From positions 37,755-101,754 of the forward strand of contig DATIDV010000005.1 of the NCBI GenBank assembly GCA_035456105.1: a stretch of 64,000 bases of DNA, read 5' to 3'. This document shows, in pieces, positions 49,027-59,300 of this stretch. Under the pieces are notes generated by a model. It was not told where the DNA came from. It saw nothing but the letters and a program-made list of their open reading frames with translations, and did no database searches. Source of the stretch: Viridibacterium sp035456105 (GTDB lineage: Bacteria > Pseudomonadota > Gammaproteobacteria > Burkholderiales > Rhodocyclaceae). Each line of letters starts with the position of its first letter. Position 1 is the first letter of the stretch. The position numbers and the translations under genes were made by a program.

Positions 49027-51519
49027 CTACACTGCGACGATCTTGATCGCGCATTTCTTGAAGTCAGTCTGCAGCGAGATCGGGTCGGTCGCATCCAGTG
49101 TCAGCTTGTTGATGAGCTGGCTCGCGTCGAACCAGGGCACGAACACCAGGCCGCGTGGCGGTTTGTTGCGGCCGCGTGTTTCGACACGTGTGCGCATGCG
49201 GCCACGCCGTGAGACCAGTTCGACTTCGACACCGCGGCGCAGGCCGAGCGCGCGCGCATCTTCCGGATGCATGAAGCACACGGCATTGGGGAAGGCCTTG
49301 TGCAGCTCGGGTACGCGCTGGGTCATGGAGCCGGAGTGCCAGTGCTCCAGTACGCGGCCAGTGCTTAGCCAGAATGGGTATTCCTTGTCTGGCGCTTCGG
49401 CTGGCGGTTCATAGGGCAGGGCGAAGATGATGGCCTTGCCGTCGGGCTGACCGTAGAAGTCGAAGCCGCTGCCGGGTTTGGCGTAGGGATCCGCACCTTC
49501 GCGGTAGCGCCACAGAGTTTCCTTGCCATTGACCACAGGCCAGCGCAGGCCGCGTGTCTCGTGGTACAGGTCGAAGGGCCCGAGGTCGTGGCCGTGGCCG
49601 CGACCGAACTGTGCGTATTCCTCGAACAGGCCTTTCTGCACGTAGTAGCCGAAGGCCTTCGATTCGTAATTGGCATAGTCCTTGGCGGTCTCGGAAAGCG
49701 GAAACTTGTCGACCTGACCGTTCTTGAACAGCACTTCGTAGAGCGTCTTGCCGCGCAGGTTTGGTGCCTTGGCGATCAGATCGGCAGGCCACACCTCTTC
49801 AACCTTGAAGCGCTTGGAAAACTCCATGAGCTGCCACAGATCGGAGCGCGATTCGCCGGGGGCGTCCACCATCTGATGCCAGAATTGCGTGCGGCGTTCG
49901 GCATTGCCGTAGGCACCTTCCTTCTCGACCCACATCGCCGTGGGCAGGATCAGATCGGCTGCGACGGCCGTGACAGTTGGATAGGCATCGGAGACGACGA
50001 TGAAGTTTTCAGGATTGCGGTAACCGGGGTAGCCCTCCTGCGCGAGGTTGGCACCCGCCTGCATATTGTTGTTGACCATGACCCAGTAGGCATTGAGCTT
50101 GCCGTCCTTGAGCATGCGGTTCTGCAAGACGGCGTGGTAGCCGTTCTTGTCGGGGATGGTGCCTTCCGGCAGCTTCCAGACCTCTTCCACCCTGGCACGA
50201 TGCTTGGGGTTGGTCACCACCATGTCGGCGGGCAGGCGATGCGAGAAGGTGCCTACTTCGCGTGCGGTGCCGCATGCAGACGGTTGCCCCGTCAGCGAGA
50301 ACGGGCTGTTGCCCGGCGTCGAGATCTTGCCGGTCAGCAGATGCAGGTTGTAGACGAGGTTGTTGCACCACACGCCCCGCGTATGCTGATTGAATCCCAT
50401 AGTCCAGAAGGAAGTGACCTTCACCTTGGGGTCGGCGTAGAGCTCGGCGAGTGCCTGCAGGCGGTTCTTCGGCACGCCGCTGATCTTCGCGGTGTAGTCG
50501 AGGTCGTACTTCGACACGAAGCGCGCGTACTCGTCGAAGCTCATCGGCTTCGATCCGTTCGGGTCTCCGGCATTGGTAGCCGCTTTCTGCAGCGGGTGTT
50601 CCGGACGCAGGCCGTAGCCGATGTCAGGATTGCCGAGGCGGAAGTTCGTGTGCTTGGTGACGAAGTCCTTGTTCACCTTCTTGTTCTGGATGATGTAGTT
50701 GGCGATGTAATTGAGGATCGCCAGATCGCTCTGCGGCGTAAAGGTCAGCGTGATGTCTGCAAGGTCGTAGCTGCGATGCTCGAAGGTCGACAGCACGGCG
50801 ACCTTGGTGGCTGGCGCGCTGAGGCGCCGGTCGGTAACGCGCGACCACAGGATGGGGTGCATTTCCGCCATGTTCGAGCCCCACAGCACGAAGGCATCGG
50901 CGTTCTCGATGTCGTCGTAACAGCCCATCGGTTCGTCGGCGCCGAAGGTGCGCATCATGCCGGCCACGGCCGAGGCCATGCAGTGCCGCGCATTGGGGTC
51001 GAGGTTGTTGGTGCGGAAACCACCCTTCATGAGTTTGGAAGCGGCGTAGCCTTCCCAGATGGTCCACTGGCCCGAGCCGAACATGCCTACGGCGGTCGGC
51101 CCCTTCTCCTTGATGACGCGCTTGAACTGTGCGGCCATCACGTCGAAGGCCTTGTCCCAGCTGACCTCCTCGAACTCGCCATCCTTGGCGTACTGGCCAT
51201 TCTTCATGCGCAGCAGCGGCTTGGTCAGGCGGTCGCCTCCGTACATGATCTTCGACAGGAAGTAGCCCTTGACGCAGTTGAGCCCCTTGTTGACCTCGGC
51301 ATTGAAGTCGCCATGAGTCGCGACCACGCGCCCGTCCTTGACTGCGACGTTGACGCCGCAGCCGGTGCCACAGAAACGGCAGGGGGCCTTGGACCACTTG
51401 AGTTGCGTATCGCCGCTGCCTCCCGCGACTTCCTGCGCGCCGGCTGGAAGGGAGACGCCTGCTACGGTGGCGGCGGTGGCTGCGGCACTTTGCCTGATGA
51501 AATCACGGCGGCTTGTCAT
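49027..51519 (-). CDS. napA: Periplasmic nitrate reductase catalytic subunit NapA
   Basis: An 830-residue molybdopterin enzyme that reduces nitrate to nitrite in the periplasm. A Tat signal (MTSRRDFIRQ, then a hydrophobic stretch ending AGAQ) exports it folded. The [4Fe-4S] cysteines are at 47, 50, 54 and 82 (CRFCGTGC ... NCVKG). The Mo-ligand Cys is at about 180 (NARHCMASAVAG). The length matches NapA (about 830). The start overlaps napD by four bases (ATGA). Confidence 0.98.
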   Translation of the reverse strand: MTSRRDFIRQSAAATAATVAGVSLPAGAQEVAGGSGDTQLKWSKAPCRFCGTGCGVNVAVKDGRVVATHGDFNAEVNKGLNCVKGYFLSKIMYGGDRLTKPLLRMKNGQYAKDGEFEEVSWDKAFDVMAAQFKRVIKEKGPTAVGMFGSGQWTIWEGYAASKLMKGGFRTNNLDPNARHCMASAVAGMMRTFGADEPMGCYDDIENADAFVLWGSNMAEMHPILWSRVTDRRLSAPATKVAVLSTFEHRSYDLADITLTFTPQSDLAILNYIANYIIQNKKVNKDFVTKHTNFRLGNPDIGYGLRPEHPLQKAATNAGDPNGSKPMSFDEYARFVSKYDLDYTAKISGVPKNRLQALAELYADPKVKVTSFWTMGFNQHTRGVWCNNLVYNLHLLTGKISTPGNSPFSLTGQPSACGTAREVGTFSHRLPADMVVTNPKHRARVEEVWKLPEGTIPDKNGYHAVLQNRMLKDGKLNAYWVMVNNNMQAGANLAQEGYPGYRNPENFIVVSDAYPTVTAVAADLILPTAMWVEKEGAYGNAERRTQFWHQMVDAPGESRSDLWQLMEFSKRFKVEEVWPADLIAKAPNLRGKTLYEVLFKNGQVDKFPLSETAKDYANYESKAFGYYVQKGLFEEYAQFGRGHGHDLGPFDLYHETRGLRWPVVNGKETLWRYREGADPYAKPGSGFDFYGQPDGKAIIFALPYEPPAEAPDKEYPFWLSTGRVLEHWHSGSMTQRVPELHKAFPNAVCFMHPEDARALGLRRGVEVELVSRRGRMRTRVETRGRNKPPRGLVFVPWFDASQLINKLTLDATDPISLQTDFKKCAIKIVAV

Positions 51520-51800
51520 GGAAGAATCTCCTCATTCATTGCTTCGACCGAATCGGCGTGCTGATACACCAGTGCTGCGGACAGCACGCCCTCGAGCCGT
51601 TGTACTGCGCTGATGCATTCGACCATGCGCGCGTTGCCCAGGGTTTCCAGCGTGACGACCATCTTGCCGGTCGGCGAGACAACGTGAATCTGGCTGCCTT
51701 CGATGGCACGGATGCCCTCGCTGACAGCATCCAGCGCGCTGGGCAGGGCATGTACGACCAGACTGGTGATATGCCAATCGTCGTGCGGACTCTCGCTCAC
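51516..51800 (-). CDS. napD: NapD, chaperone of NapA maturation
   Basis: A 94-residue cytosolic ferredoxin-fold chaperone that binds the NapA Tat signal. Marks are WHITSLVVHALP, a strand-helix-strand and KMVVTLE. It uses a GTG start (51798-51800) behind GGAGG. It overlaps napA by four bases. Confidence 0.92.
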   Translation of the reverse strand: MSESPHDDWHITSLVVHALPSALDAVSEGIRAIEGSQIHVVSPTGKMVVTLETLGNARMVECISAVQRLEGVLSAALVYQHADSVEAMNEEILP

Positions 51801-51855
51801 GGAAAACCTCCGTTGGAATGGATGTGTGTTGGGGTGTGTGTTGGCGCAGCCGCGC

Positions 51856-52017
51856 TCAGGCGTGAGGCGGGCCGCTGATCAGAAGCTGATAGAACCAGAC
51901 GATGAAGCCGTAACCGGCGACGATGAGCACCGCCAGAACCGGGGCCATCACGACGGTCAGGAACAGGAAGCTGCGTAGCTCTTGTTGCTTGGAGAACTGT
52001 ACCGGCTCGTCTTGCAC
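51856..52017 (-). CDS. napE: NapE, small membrane protein of the nap operon
   Basis: A 53-residue protein with one transmembrane helix (about 18-46, LFLTVVMAPVLAVLIVAGYGF) and the family start (QDEPVQFSKQQELRSFLFL). NapE/TorE function is unclear. The GTG at 52017 is chosen because GGAGG lies six bases upstream; longer in-frame extensions to 52089 lack similarity. It is the first gene of napEDABC. Confidence 0.88.
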   Translation of the reverse strand: MQDEPVQFSKQQELRSFLFLTVVMAPVLAVLIVAGYGFIVWFYQLLISGPPHA

Positions 52018-52057
52018 AAACCACCTCCGCGAACGCAGCCCTGCATGGATATGACAA

Positions 52058-52330
52058 TCAATAGCCGATGTGTATAGCAGACCCCTCACATAGCGTCAAT
52101 ACGGTGAAATCCCGCGGCCCGACATGCTTTTGCGTCAGCGCAATATCCATGAAAAGTTTTCTGGCGCTGCGTGCGCAGTTGTGATTCACGCGAACACCGT
52201 GTTTCCTTTCCGCTTGAACGTAGATGTCGCCGAGCCTCCTTGCCTTCTGGTCGCGGTACATCTCCGTTTTTGCGGGCAGGACTTGCGCACGCTCGATACG
52301 GAAGTGGCGGAATTCCTTGCGCAGCCGCAC
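52058..52330 (-). pseudogene. Possible remnant of a WYL-domain (YafY-type) regulator C terminus
   Basis: On the minus strand, an in-frame stretch begins RLRKEFRHFRIERAQVLPAK and continues YRDQKARRLGDIYVQAE. This fits the end of YafY-type WYL regulators, which carry FRxFRxDR near the C terminus. A stop codon lies directly upstream, so only a truncated end would remain. Similarity is short and by eye. It also overlaps the nap promoter. Confidence 0.25.
52071..52099 (-). promoter_or_regulatory. napE: Sigma-70-type promoter of napEDABC
   Basis: On the minus strand, TTGACG (52099-52094) is followed after exactly 17 bases by TATACA (52076-52071), a strong match to -35/-10. It starts about 55 bases upstream of the napE GTG. 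Between the -10 and the gene, TTGAT-TGTC-ATATC is a partial FNR-like site, too weak to assert. Confidence 0.7.
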
Positions 52331-52640
52331 CGGTTATTGAGCGCTGTGCGAGCCCCCGAAATGCGTATGACAAACGGGTGTTGTGTTGCGTTGCGCATTT
52401 TGATTCCGGGTCGCCCCAGGCGAGACCTTGCGCATGCCGACGAGCGCGGCTTCACTCCCGTCAATGTCGAAGGTGGGCGGTGGCATGACGATGTGATGCT
52501 TGAGGCGATTGCCGATGCCGGCTTCGCCGTCGAAGTGTTCGCCGGTTCAGATCGCACGCACGCTACTTCAACTTGCGGCGCTGTGCCCCAGCCAGCCGTC
52601 GCCAGGACAACAGCAAAGATTTGCTGTCATGGGAGAAAAG
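52331..52640. other. Intergenic region between the nap promoter and pectate lyase
   Basis: About 300 bases without a supported gene on either strand. Open frames run through it, but none has a ribosome site or family mark. It looks decayed, consistent with the truncated fragment to its left. Confidence 0.4.
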
Positions 52641-52668
52641 AAAAGAGCGCCCCGCGGGGCGCTCTTTT
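52641..52668 (-). terminator. Terminator of the pectate lyase gene
   Basis: A perfect 28-base palindrome with GAGCGCCCC arms, ending in TTTT on both strands, 26 bases past the stop. Confidence 0.92.
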
Positions 52669-52693
52669 CATTGCCGAACTTGCTCAGCCGAGT

Positions 52694-54211
52694 TCAGTTC
52701 TGCTTCGAGCACTTGTTCGGATTGCCGCCGGGGTCGCTGCCGAACACTGCGACGGTACAGGCTGTGTTGCTGCCCACACCCACATACTTCAGCACCCATT
52801 TGCCGCCGCGACCGAAGGCGACCCAGCCGGTACCCGTGGTGATCGAGCATGTGCCGCCAAGGTCGGCGCACTTCGAGAAGCCGGTGGGGTAGTCACCCGT
52901 ACCCGCGAGTACCGGTGGTGTGCCGCCACCCGATGCGGAACTGCTCGACGAAGCGGCGGACGATGCAGCGGAGGAGGTCGCAGAACTTGCGCTGCTGGAC
53001 GACACGCTGCTGCTTGAAGAGGACGCTGCCGAGGACGCAGCGGCGGAGCTGCTGCTGGAGCTCGCCGAGGCGCCACATGATGCTGCGGTCAGCTGTGCGC
53101 CGTCCTTGCCGACACCTGCGTAACTGGCCAGCTTGTCTTTCGCGCACTGGGCCGTGACAGGCTCATAGGTGTAGGGCAGCGTGAGCGGAAACGCGCCAGT
53201 CGTGGTCCATGCCGAGGCACTCTTGTCGCCGGTGGCGGGCGTCGACCAGGTGACGCCGTACGTGGCGAAATCGGCCGGGCTGTTGATGTTGTTGTTGCGC
53301 AGATCCCAGAAGCCGCAGTTGCTGCCACCATCGAAGAAGCAGACCACCGGGTCGATCGAGTTCTGGAACCAGTTCTTCTCGATCAGCGAATAGCCGGCCT
53401 GACGTACGTTGATACCCGACAGCGTGATCTTGTCGTAGGTGTTGTTGTACATGTGCGTCCAGCCACCACGTTGCAGCGGCAGGCGGCCGTTCACGTTGTA
53501 GTAGACGTTGTGGTGGAAGGTGATCTTGCGGCCACCCTGGATGTCCGTGTTCGACGATCCATCCAGTCCCACTTTCTTGCTGTCGTGGATGTGGTTGTAC
53601 GAAACCGTGATGTTGTGCGAAGCACCCTTGATGTCCAGCGCGCTTTCAAAGGTCAGGTCACCATCTGGCGAGCCACTGCACTCGTTGTTGACCGCGAAGA
53701 GTTCATTGTGATCGACCCAGACGTTCGACGAGCCGTCAATGCGGATCATGTCAGCGTCATTAGCCGCACCGGCCAGCGCACCGATCTTCATGTTGCGGAT
53801 GATGACGTCACTCGAACCGCTCTTGAGCACGATACCGAAATTGGCCGACGATCCATTCGCACCCAGGATGGTCAGGCCGTAGGTGAAGCCACTGACCTCC
53901 ACCTTGCGATAGGCATCGCTCCAGTGCGGGCTGGGGCAGGCGCCCGCAGCATTCTTGGTGTGATTGGCGACCATCGCGGCAATCAGTGAATCTTCATTGC
54001 CCGTGTAAGTCACGACCAGTGGCTTGGCGGCCGACTTGGCTTCCGCAATCGCGTCGATGATCCCTTGCAGTGATGTGGCCGTGCGCGCCAGCGCGCCGCT
54101 CTTGTTGCCGCCATCGGCTGTCGAGAAGCCGCCGGTCTGGCCCGCCATCGCCGTGCCGCTGAAGGCGAGGGCCAGGCTCAGTGCCAGCGTGGTTTTGTGC
54201 ATTGCGTTCAT
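52694..54211 (-). CDS. Secreted pectate lyase (PL1) with C-terminal accessory module
   Basis: A 505-residue exported enzyme that cleaves polygalacturonate by beta-elimination. It has a signal peptide (about 1-23, ending AMAG), then a right-handed beta-helix domain with the PL1 segments VWVDHNEL (about 165), SALDIKGASHNITVSYN and NVNGRLPLQRGG, where Arg acts as the base. A poly-Ser/Ala linker (about 383-428) leads to a small module (YPTGFSKCADLGGTC...GSNTACTVAVFG...NKCSKQN) like the N-terminal module of the arabinanase. A perfect-palindrome terminator follows. Confidence 0.92.
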   Translation of the reverse strand: MNAMHKTTLALSLALAFSGTAMAGQTGGFSTADGGNKSGALARTATSLQGIIDAIAEAKSAAKPLVVTYTGNEDSLIAAMVANHTKNAAGACPSPHWSDAYRKVEVSGFTYGLTILGANGSSANFGIVLKSGSSDVIIRNMKIGALAGAANDADMIRIDGSSNVWVDHNELFAVNNECSGSPDGDLTFESALDIKGASHNITVSYNHIHDSKKVGLDGSSNTDIQGGRKITFHHNVYYNVNGRLPLQRGGWTHMYNNTYDKITLSGINVRQAGYSLIEKNWFQNSIDPVVCFFDGGSNCGFWDLRNNNINSPADFATYGVTWSTPATGDKSASAWTTTGAFPLTLPYTYEPVTAQCAKDKLASYAGVGKDGAQLTAASCGASASSSSSSAAASSAASSSSSSVSSSSASSATSSAASSAASSSSSASGGGTPPVLAGTGDYPTGFSKCADLGGTCSITTGTGWVAFGRGGKWVLKYVGVGSNTACTVAVFGSDPGGNPNKCSKQN

Positions 54212-54480
54212 TACTTGTCCCCTGAAAGAGTTGATTTCTCATTTCTGTTTTTCGCCGTGCCTTGGGTCAGGTCAGGCGATATCCGCATTGTCGGCAAGCT
54301 GGATCTGGCAACAACATCAAAATCGAGAAAAACAGCAAATCCATCACAGAGGCTGAATGAGTGCACAGTCGATGGCGTTAAAAAACGCCCAGAAAAACAA
54401 TGTGGTACGGGTATACCACAGCAACGGCGGCCGCATGGCCGGAGCAAAAGCTTGAGGCGGAACCGCCGAGCTTCTACAAA
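54212..54480. other. Region upstream of pectate lyase
   Basis: It holds a GGCGTT...AACGCC hairpin at 54374-54389 and a TGTGGTA...TACCACA hairpin at 54401-54420. Either may be a regulatory or repeat structure linked to the transposase remnant beside it. No gene was seen. Confidence 0.4.
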
Positions 54481-54720
54481 AAGAGGTTTCGCCCTCCCCG
54501 CCCCTGTCTCGCGGATACAGACCCTCTGTCACGCAGCGATGAAACGTCGAGTGCGGCCTGTCGGTGACGCTCGCGACGAGGCCATGCTTCACAGGATTGA
54601 AGTGCACGTAGTCCATGTGATGTGCATAGTCGCGATTGTCGCGAATGGCGTGCTTCCAGAGGCGTCGTTGACAGATGCCGCGTTCGCCCTTTGCCGCAAG
54701 CGCCTCCGAGCGACGCTCGG
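54480..54720 (-). pseudogene. Truncated REP-associated tyrosine transposase (RAYT)
   Basis: The minus-strand sequence KGERGICQRRLWKHAIRD, then DYAHHMDYVHFNPVKHGLV and PHSTFHRCVTEGLYPRD matches the C-terminal half of RAYT/Y1 transposases (normally GERGIWQRRFWEHTIRD...HVDYIHFNPVKHG). The N-terminal half with the HUH motif is absent, and the tail past about 54490 is not family-like, so it cannot act as a transposase. The flanking DNA is degraded. Confidence 0.75.
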
Positions 54721-54746
54721 GGCGTGGCACGCCGCGTGAGAAATAG

Positions 54747-54940
54747 ATATCAATCGGGATCTTGATCGAAGCTGACGGGCCCACCCGCTTCGAAGGCATT
54801 CCCTTCGATCCGCAGCGAGGCGAAGTCATTTTCCTGCCCGCGCACACCTATGAACTCACGCTGCTGGCAGTCGAACCGGAGGGCTCGCGGGAGTTGGGAC
54901 CTTATGTGTTCCGCCACCAGCCCTGGCCGGCAGCCTGAAC
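54747..54940 (+). pseudogene. Orphan 3' fragment of an unidentified gene
   Basis: An open frame after a TAG at 54744 runs to a TGA near 54940. It reads EADGPTRFEGIPFDPQRGEV, then IFLPAHTYELTLLAVEPEG and YVFRHQPWPAA. Codon use looks coding and there is no start with a ribosome site. It abuts the RAYT remnant, so it may be the 3' end of a gene cut by insertion. The family is not recognised. Confidence 0.4.
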
Positions 54941-55139
54941 GGCGGTGCAACACGGCCGCCCTTACTCACCGGGCCTCATGGTGCAGCGCCCACGCCGCTC
55001 CTGGCCAAGGGTTGCAGTGAAAACAGGTATCGCCATCCTGAGGACAAAGGCTCATCATTGGATTAGCAGGACCCGGATCGCATAATGCAGACTCATCGGC
55101 ACTGGAGGCTGGCAGGTTTGTGCTGACAAGGAGCGAGAC

Positions 55140-56294
<1,155 letters not shown>

Positions 56295-56372
56295 AGGACG
56301 GAGCGACGCAGCACCAGGCAACGGCATGAAGCCGTGTCGGCACGGACGGGCAGTACCCATGAAGGAGATCGC

Positions 56373-59300
56373 GTGAAAACGACTGGCATACGCTGGCTCG
56401 AAGGCCGCCGACTGCACACCAAGCTGCTGCTGGGGTTCGGCGTCCTCTTTGTTCTGGCCCTGGCGCTGGGGCTGGAAAGCCTCGCTTCCCAGCAGAGCCT
56501 GCTGCGCCAGCTCGAATCCCTCTATGAGCGGGATCTGCTGGGCGTAGGCAACGCCAAGGATGCGCAGGCCGCCTACATCACCATGGGCCGCGAGCTGCGC
56601 CAGGCCCTGATCGCCGAATCCGAGGTCGATCGCGCAGCGGCGATCCAGCGCGTGCAGGAGCAGGATGAAGGGCTGCGCCGGGCGCTGAACGAATTGCAGC
56701 CACGGGTGTTCCGCGTCGAAGGGCAGAGAAGGCTGCAACAGTTCGACCCGGCTTACGCCGCCTACAAGCGCAATGTGGACCACGCCCTGGCCCTGATCGA
56801 CAGTGGCGACATCGAGCAGGCGCGCGCCTTCGTGGCGTCGCACGACTTCCAGGAGGTCGGCAACACCGTGCGTGCGCGCATGGAGGAGGTCGTGCAAGGC
56901 AAGGAGCTCGGCGCCCGCATGAACATGGACGATGCCCGTGTGGCGGCCGAACGCTCCCGCACTGGCACCCTGGTGCTGTTGCTGGTCGGCGCCTTGCTGG
57001 GCGGCCTGCTGATCTGGCTGACGATGGTCTCCATCCGGCGCCCGGCACTGCGCATGCGCGATGCCGTCGAACACCTCGCACAGGGCGAGCTGTCGGCAGA
57101 GGTCCCCCACCAGGACTATGACAACGAGCTGGGCGACATGGCGCGCTCGATCCATGTGCTGCAGCGGGTCGCTCAGGACATGGAAGCGGAGAGCTGGCAG
57201 AAGAGCCAGCTCGCCCGTATTTCTGGCGCCCTGCAGACAGCGGGCAACCGCGCCGAGCTGACCCGGATCTTCTTCAGCGAAGTGGCCGCCATCATGGGCA
57301 TCGGCCAGGGCCTGATCTACCAGCATGACGAAGAGGCGCAACAGCTGCGCCTGCTGGGGGGGTATGCCGGCGACCAGGGGCTCGCGCGAGGGCAGAGCTT
57401 TGCAGTGGGCCAGGGCCTGGTGGGACAGTGCGCGCTGGAACGCGCGCCCATCGTGTTGACCCAGCCGCCGGCGGACTACCTGCGTATCGCATCTGGCCTT
57501 GGCGAGGCCACGCCCGGCGCGATCGCGCTGTTTCCCCTGCTGCACGGCGAACGCCTGCTGGGCGTGCTGGAACTGGCCACCCTGACGCGCTTCGATGCCC
57601 GTGAGCGGGCGCTGCTGGACGTACTGATACCGGTGCTGGCCATGAACCTCGAAATCCTGCAGCGCGCCGCGCGCGCCAACCGGCTGCTGGAGGAAACCCA
57701 ACGCCAGGCCGGCGAGCTGGAAGCGCAGAAGGCCGAGATCCAGGCCACCGAAATCTGGTATCGCGGCATTATCGAGGCTGCGCCGGACGGCCTGCTGATC
57801 GCCGACGAGCAGGGCCAGATCCTGATGGTCAATCCGCAACTGGAACGCATGTTCGGCTACGCGTCTGGCGAGCTGTTGGGCCAGCCCATCGAGCGCCTCG
57901 TGCCGGCTGCTCGGCGTGCGCAACACCCAGGCCTGCGCCAGGGCTTCATGCGTACCGGTGGCACGCGTGCGATGGCCGCGCGCGGCGGCGAATTGCATGG
58001 GCTTCGCCGCGATGGCAGCGAGTTCCCCATCGACGTTGGCCTGTCGCAGTTGCCGGCGCTGGGCGGGCGCGGCGTCAGCGTCTGCGCCTCGGTGCGCGAC
58101 ATCAGCGAGCGCCTGGCGGGCGAACGGGCCGTGGCCGAGAGCGCGCAGCGCCTGGACTTCGCCCTGCGCGGTGCCAACCTGGGCCTGTGGGACTGGGACG
58201 TGGCCACCCGCATCTGTCGCGTCAACGACATCTGGGCCGAGATGCTGGGTTACCGGCCGGACGAAGTCGTCGATGCCGAGGGCAGCATCATCAGCACCTG
58301 GGAACGCCTGCTGCATCCGGACGACAGTGCCGCGGCGCAGGAGCGCTTCGAGCGTTGCATCGAAGACCCGGAATTTGGCGACTACCAGACCCAGTTCCGC
58401 CTGCGCCACAAGGACGGTGGCTGGCGCTGGATCCTGTCGGTCGGCCGGGCCACCGAGCGCGATGCCAACGGCCGTGCGCTACGCGTCGTCGGCATCCACC
58501 AGGACATCACTGAACGCATGCGTCTGCAGGAGGACACGGCGCGCGCCAGGGAAGTGGCAGAGGACGCCACGCGCGCCAAGAGCGAGTTCCTCGCCAATAT
58601 GAGCCACGAGATCCGTACACCGATGAACGCCATCATCGGCATGTCGCATCTGGCCCTGCAGACCACGCTGGACAAGCGTCAGCGCAACTACATCGAGAAG
58701 GTGCACCGCTCGGGCGAGAACCTGCTGGGGATCATCAACGACATCCTCGACTTCTCCAAGATCGAGGCCGGCAAGATGGCGCTGGAGACGACGGACTTCC
58801 GTCTTGAAGACGTGATGGACCACCTCGCCAACCTGGTCGGCCTGAAGGCTGACGACAAGGAACTGGAGCTGCTGTTCCATGTCGGTGCCGACGTGCCCAC
58901 GGCCTTGCGCGGCGACCCGCTGCGCCTCGGCCAGATACTCGTGAACCTGGGCAACAACGCGGTCAAGTTTACCGAGCAGGGCGAAGTGGTCGTCGGCGTG
59001 GAGGCAGTGATACAAGAGGCGGATGACGTCGTGCTGCACTTCTGGGTGCGTGACACCGGCATCGGCATGACGCCGGAGCAGAGCGCGCGCATGTTCGAGA
59101 GCTTCGCCCAGGCCGACGCGTCGACCACGCGCCGCTATGGCGGCACCGGTCTCGGGCTGGCAATCTCACGCAACCTGGTCGCACTCATGGGCGGTCGCAT
59201 CTGGGTGGACAGCAGCCCCGGCCAGGGCTCGACCTTCCACTTCCACGTTCACCTGGGCGTGCAGAGCAACCCGCAGTCGCGCCGGATGTTCCGGGCCGAC

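Noticed and set aside
52124..53017. A plus-strand frame antisense to pectate lyase, with a stretch that faintly resembles small PIN-like toxin families.
   Set aside because: The resemblance is too short and degenerate, there is no antitoxin gene, and the right half is antisense to an intact pectate lyase.
54374..54420. Two hairpins near the transposase remnant as REP partners of the RAYT.
   Set aside because: Neither contains the GTCATCCCGG core seen at 1567 and 47804, and no T tract follows; not enough to call.
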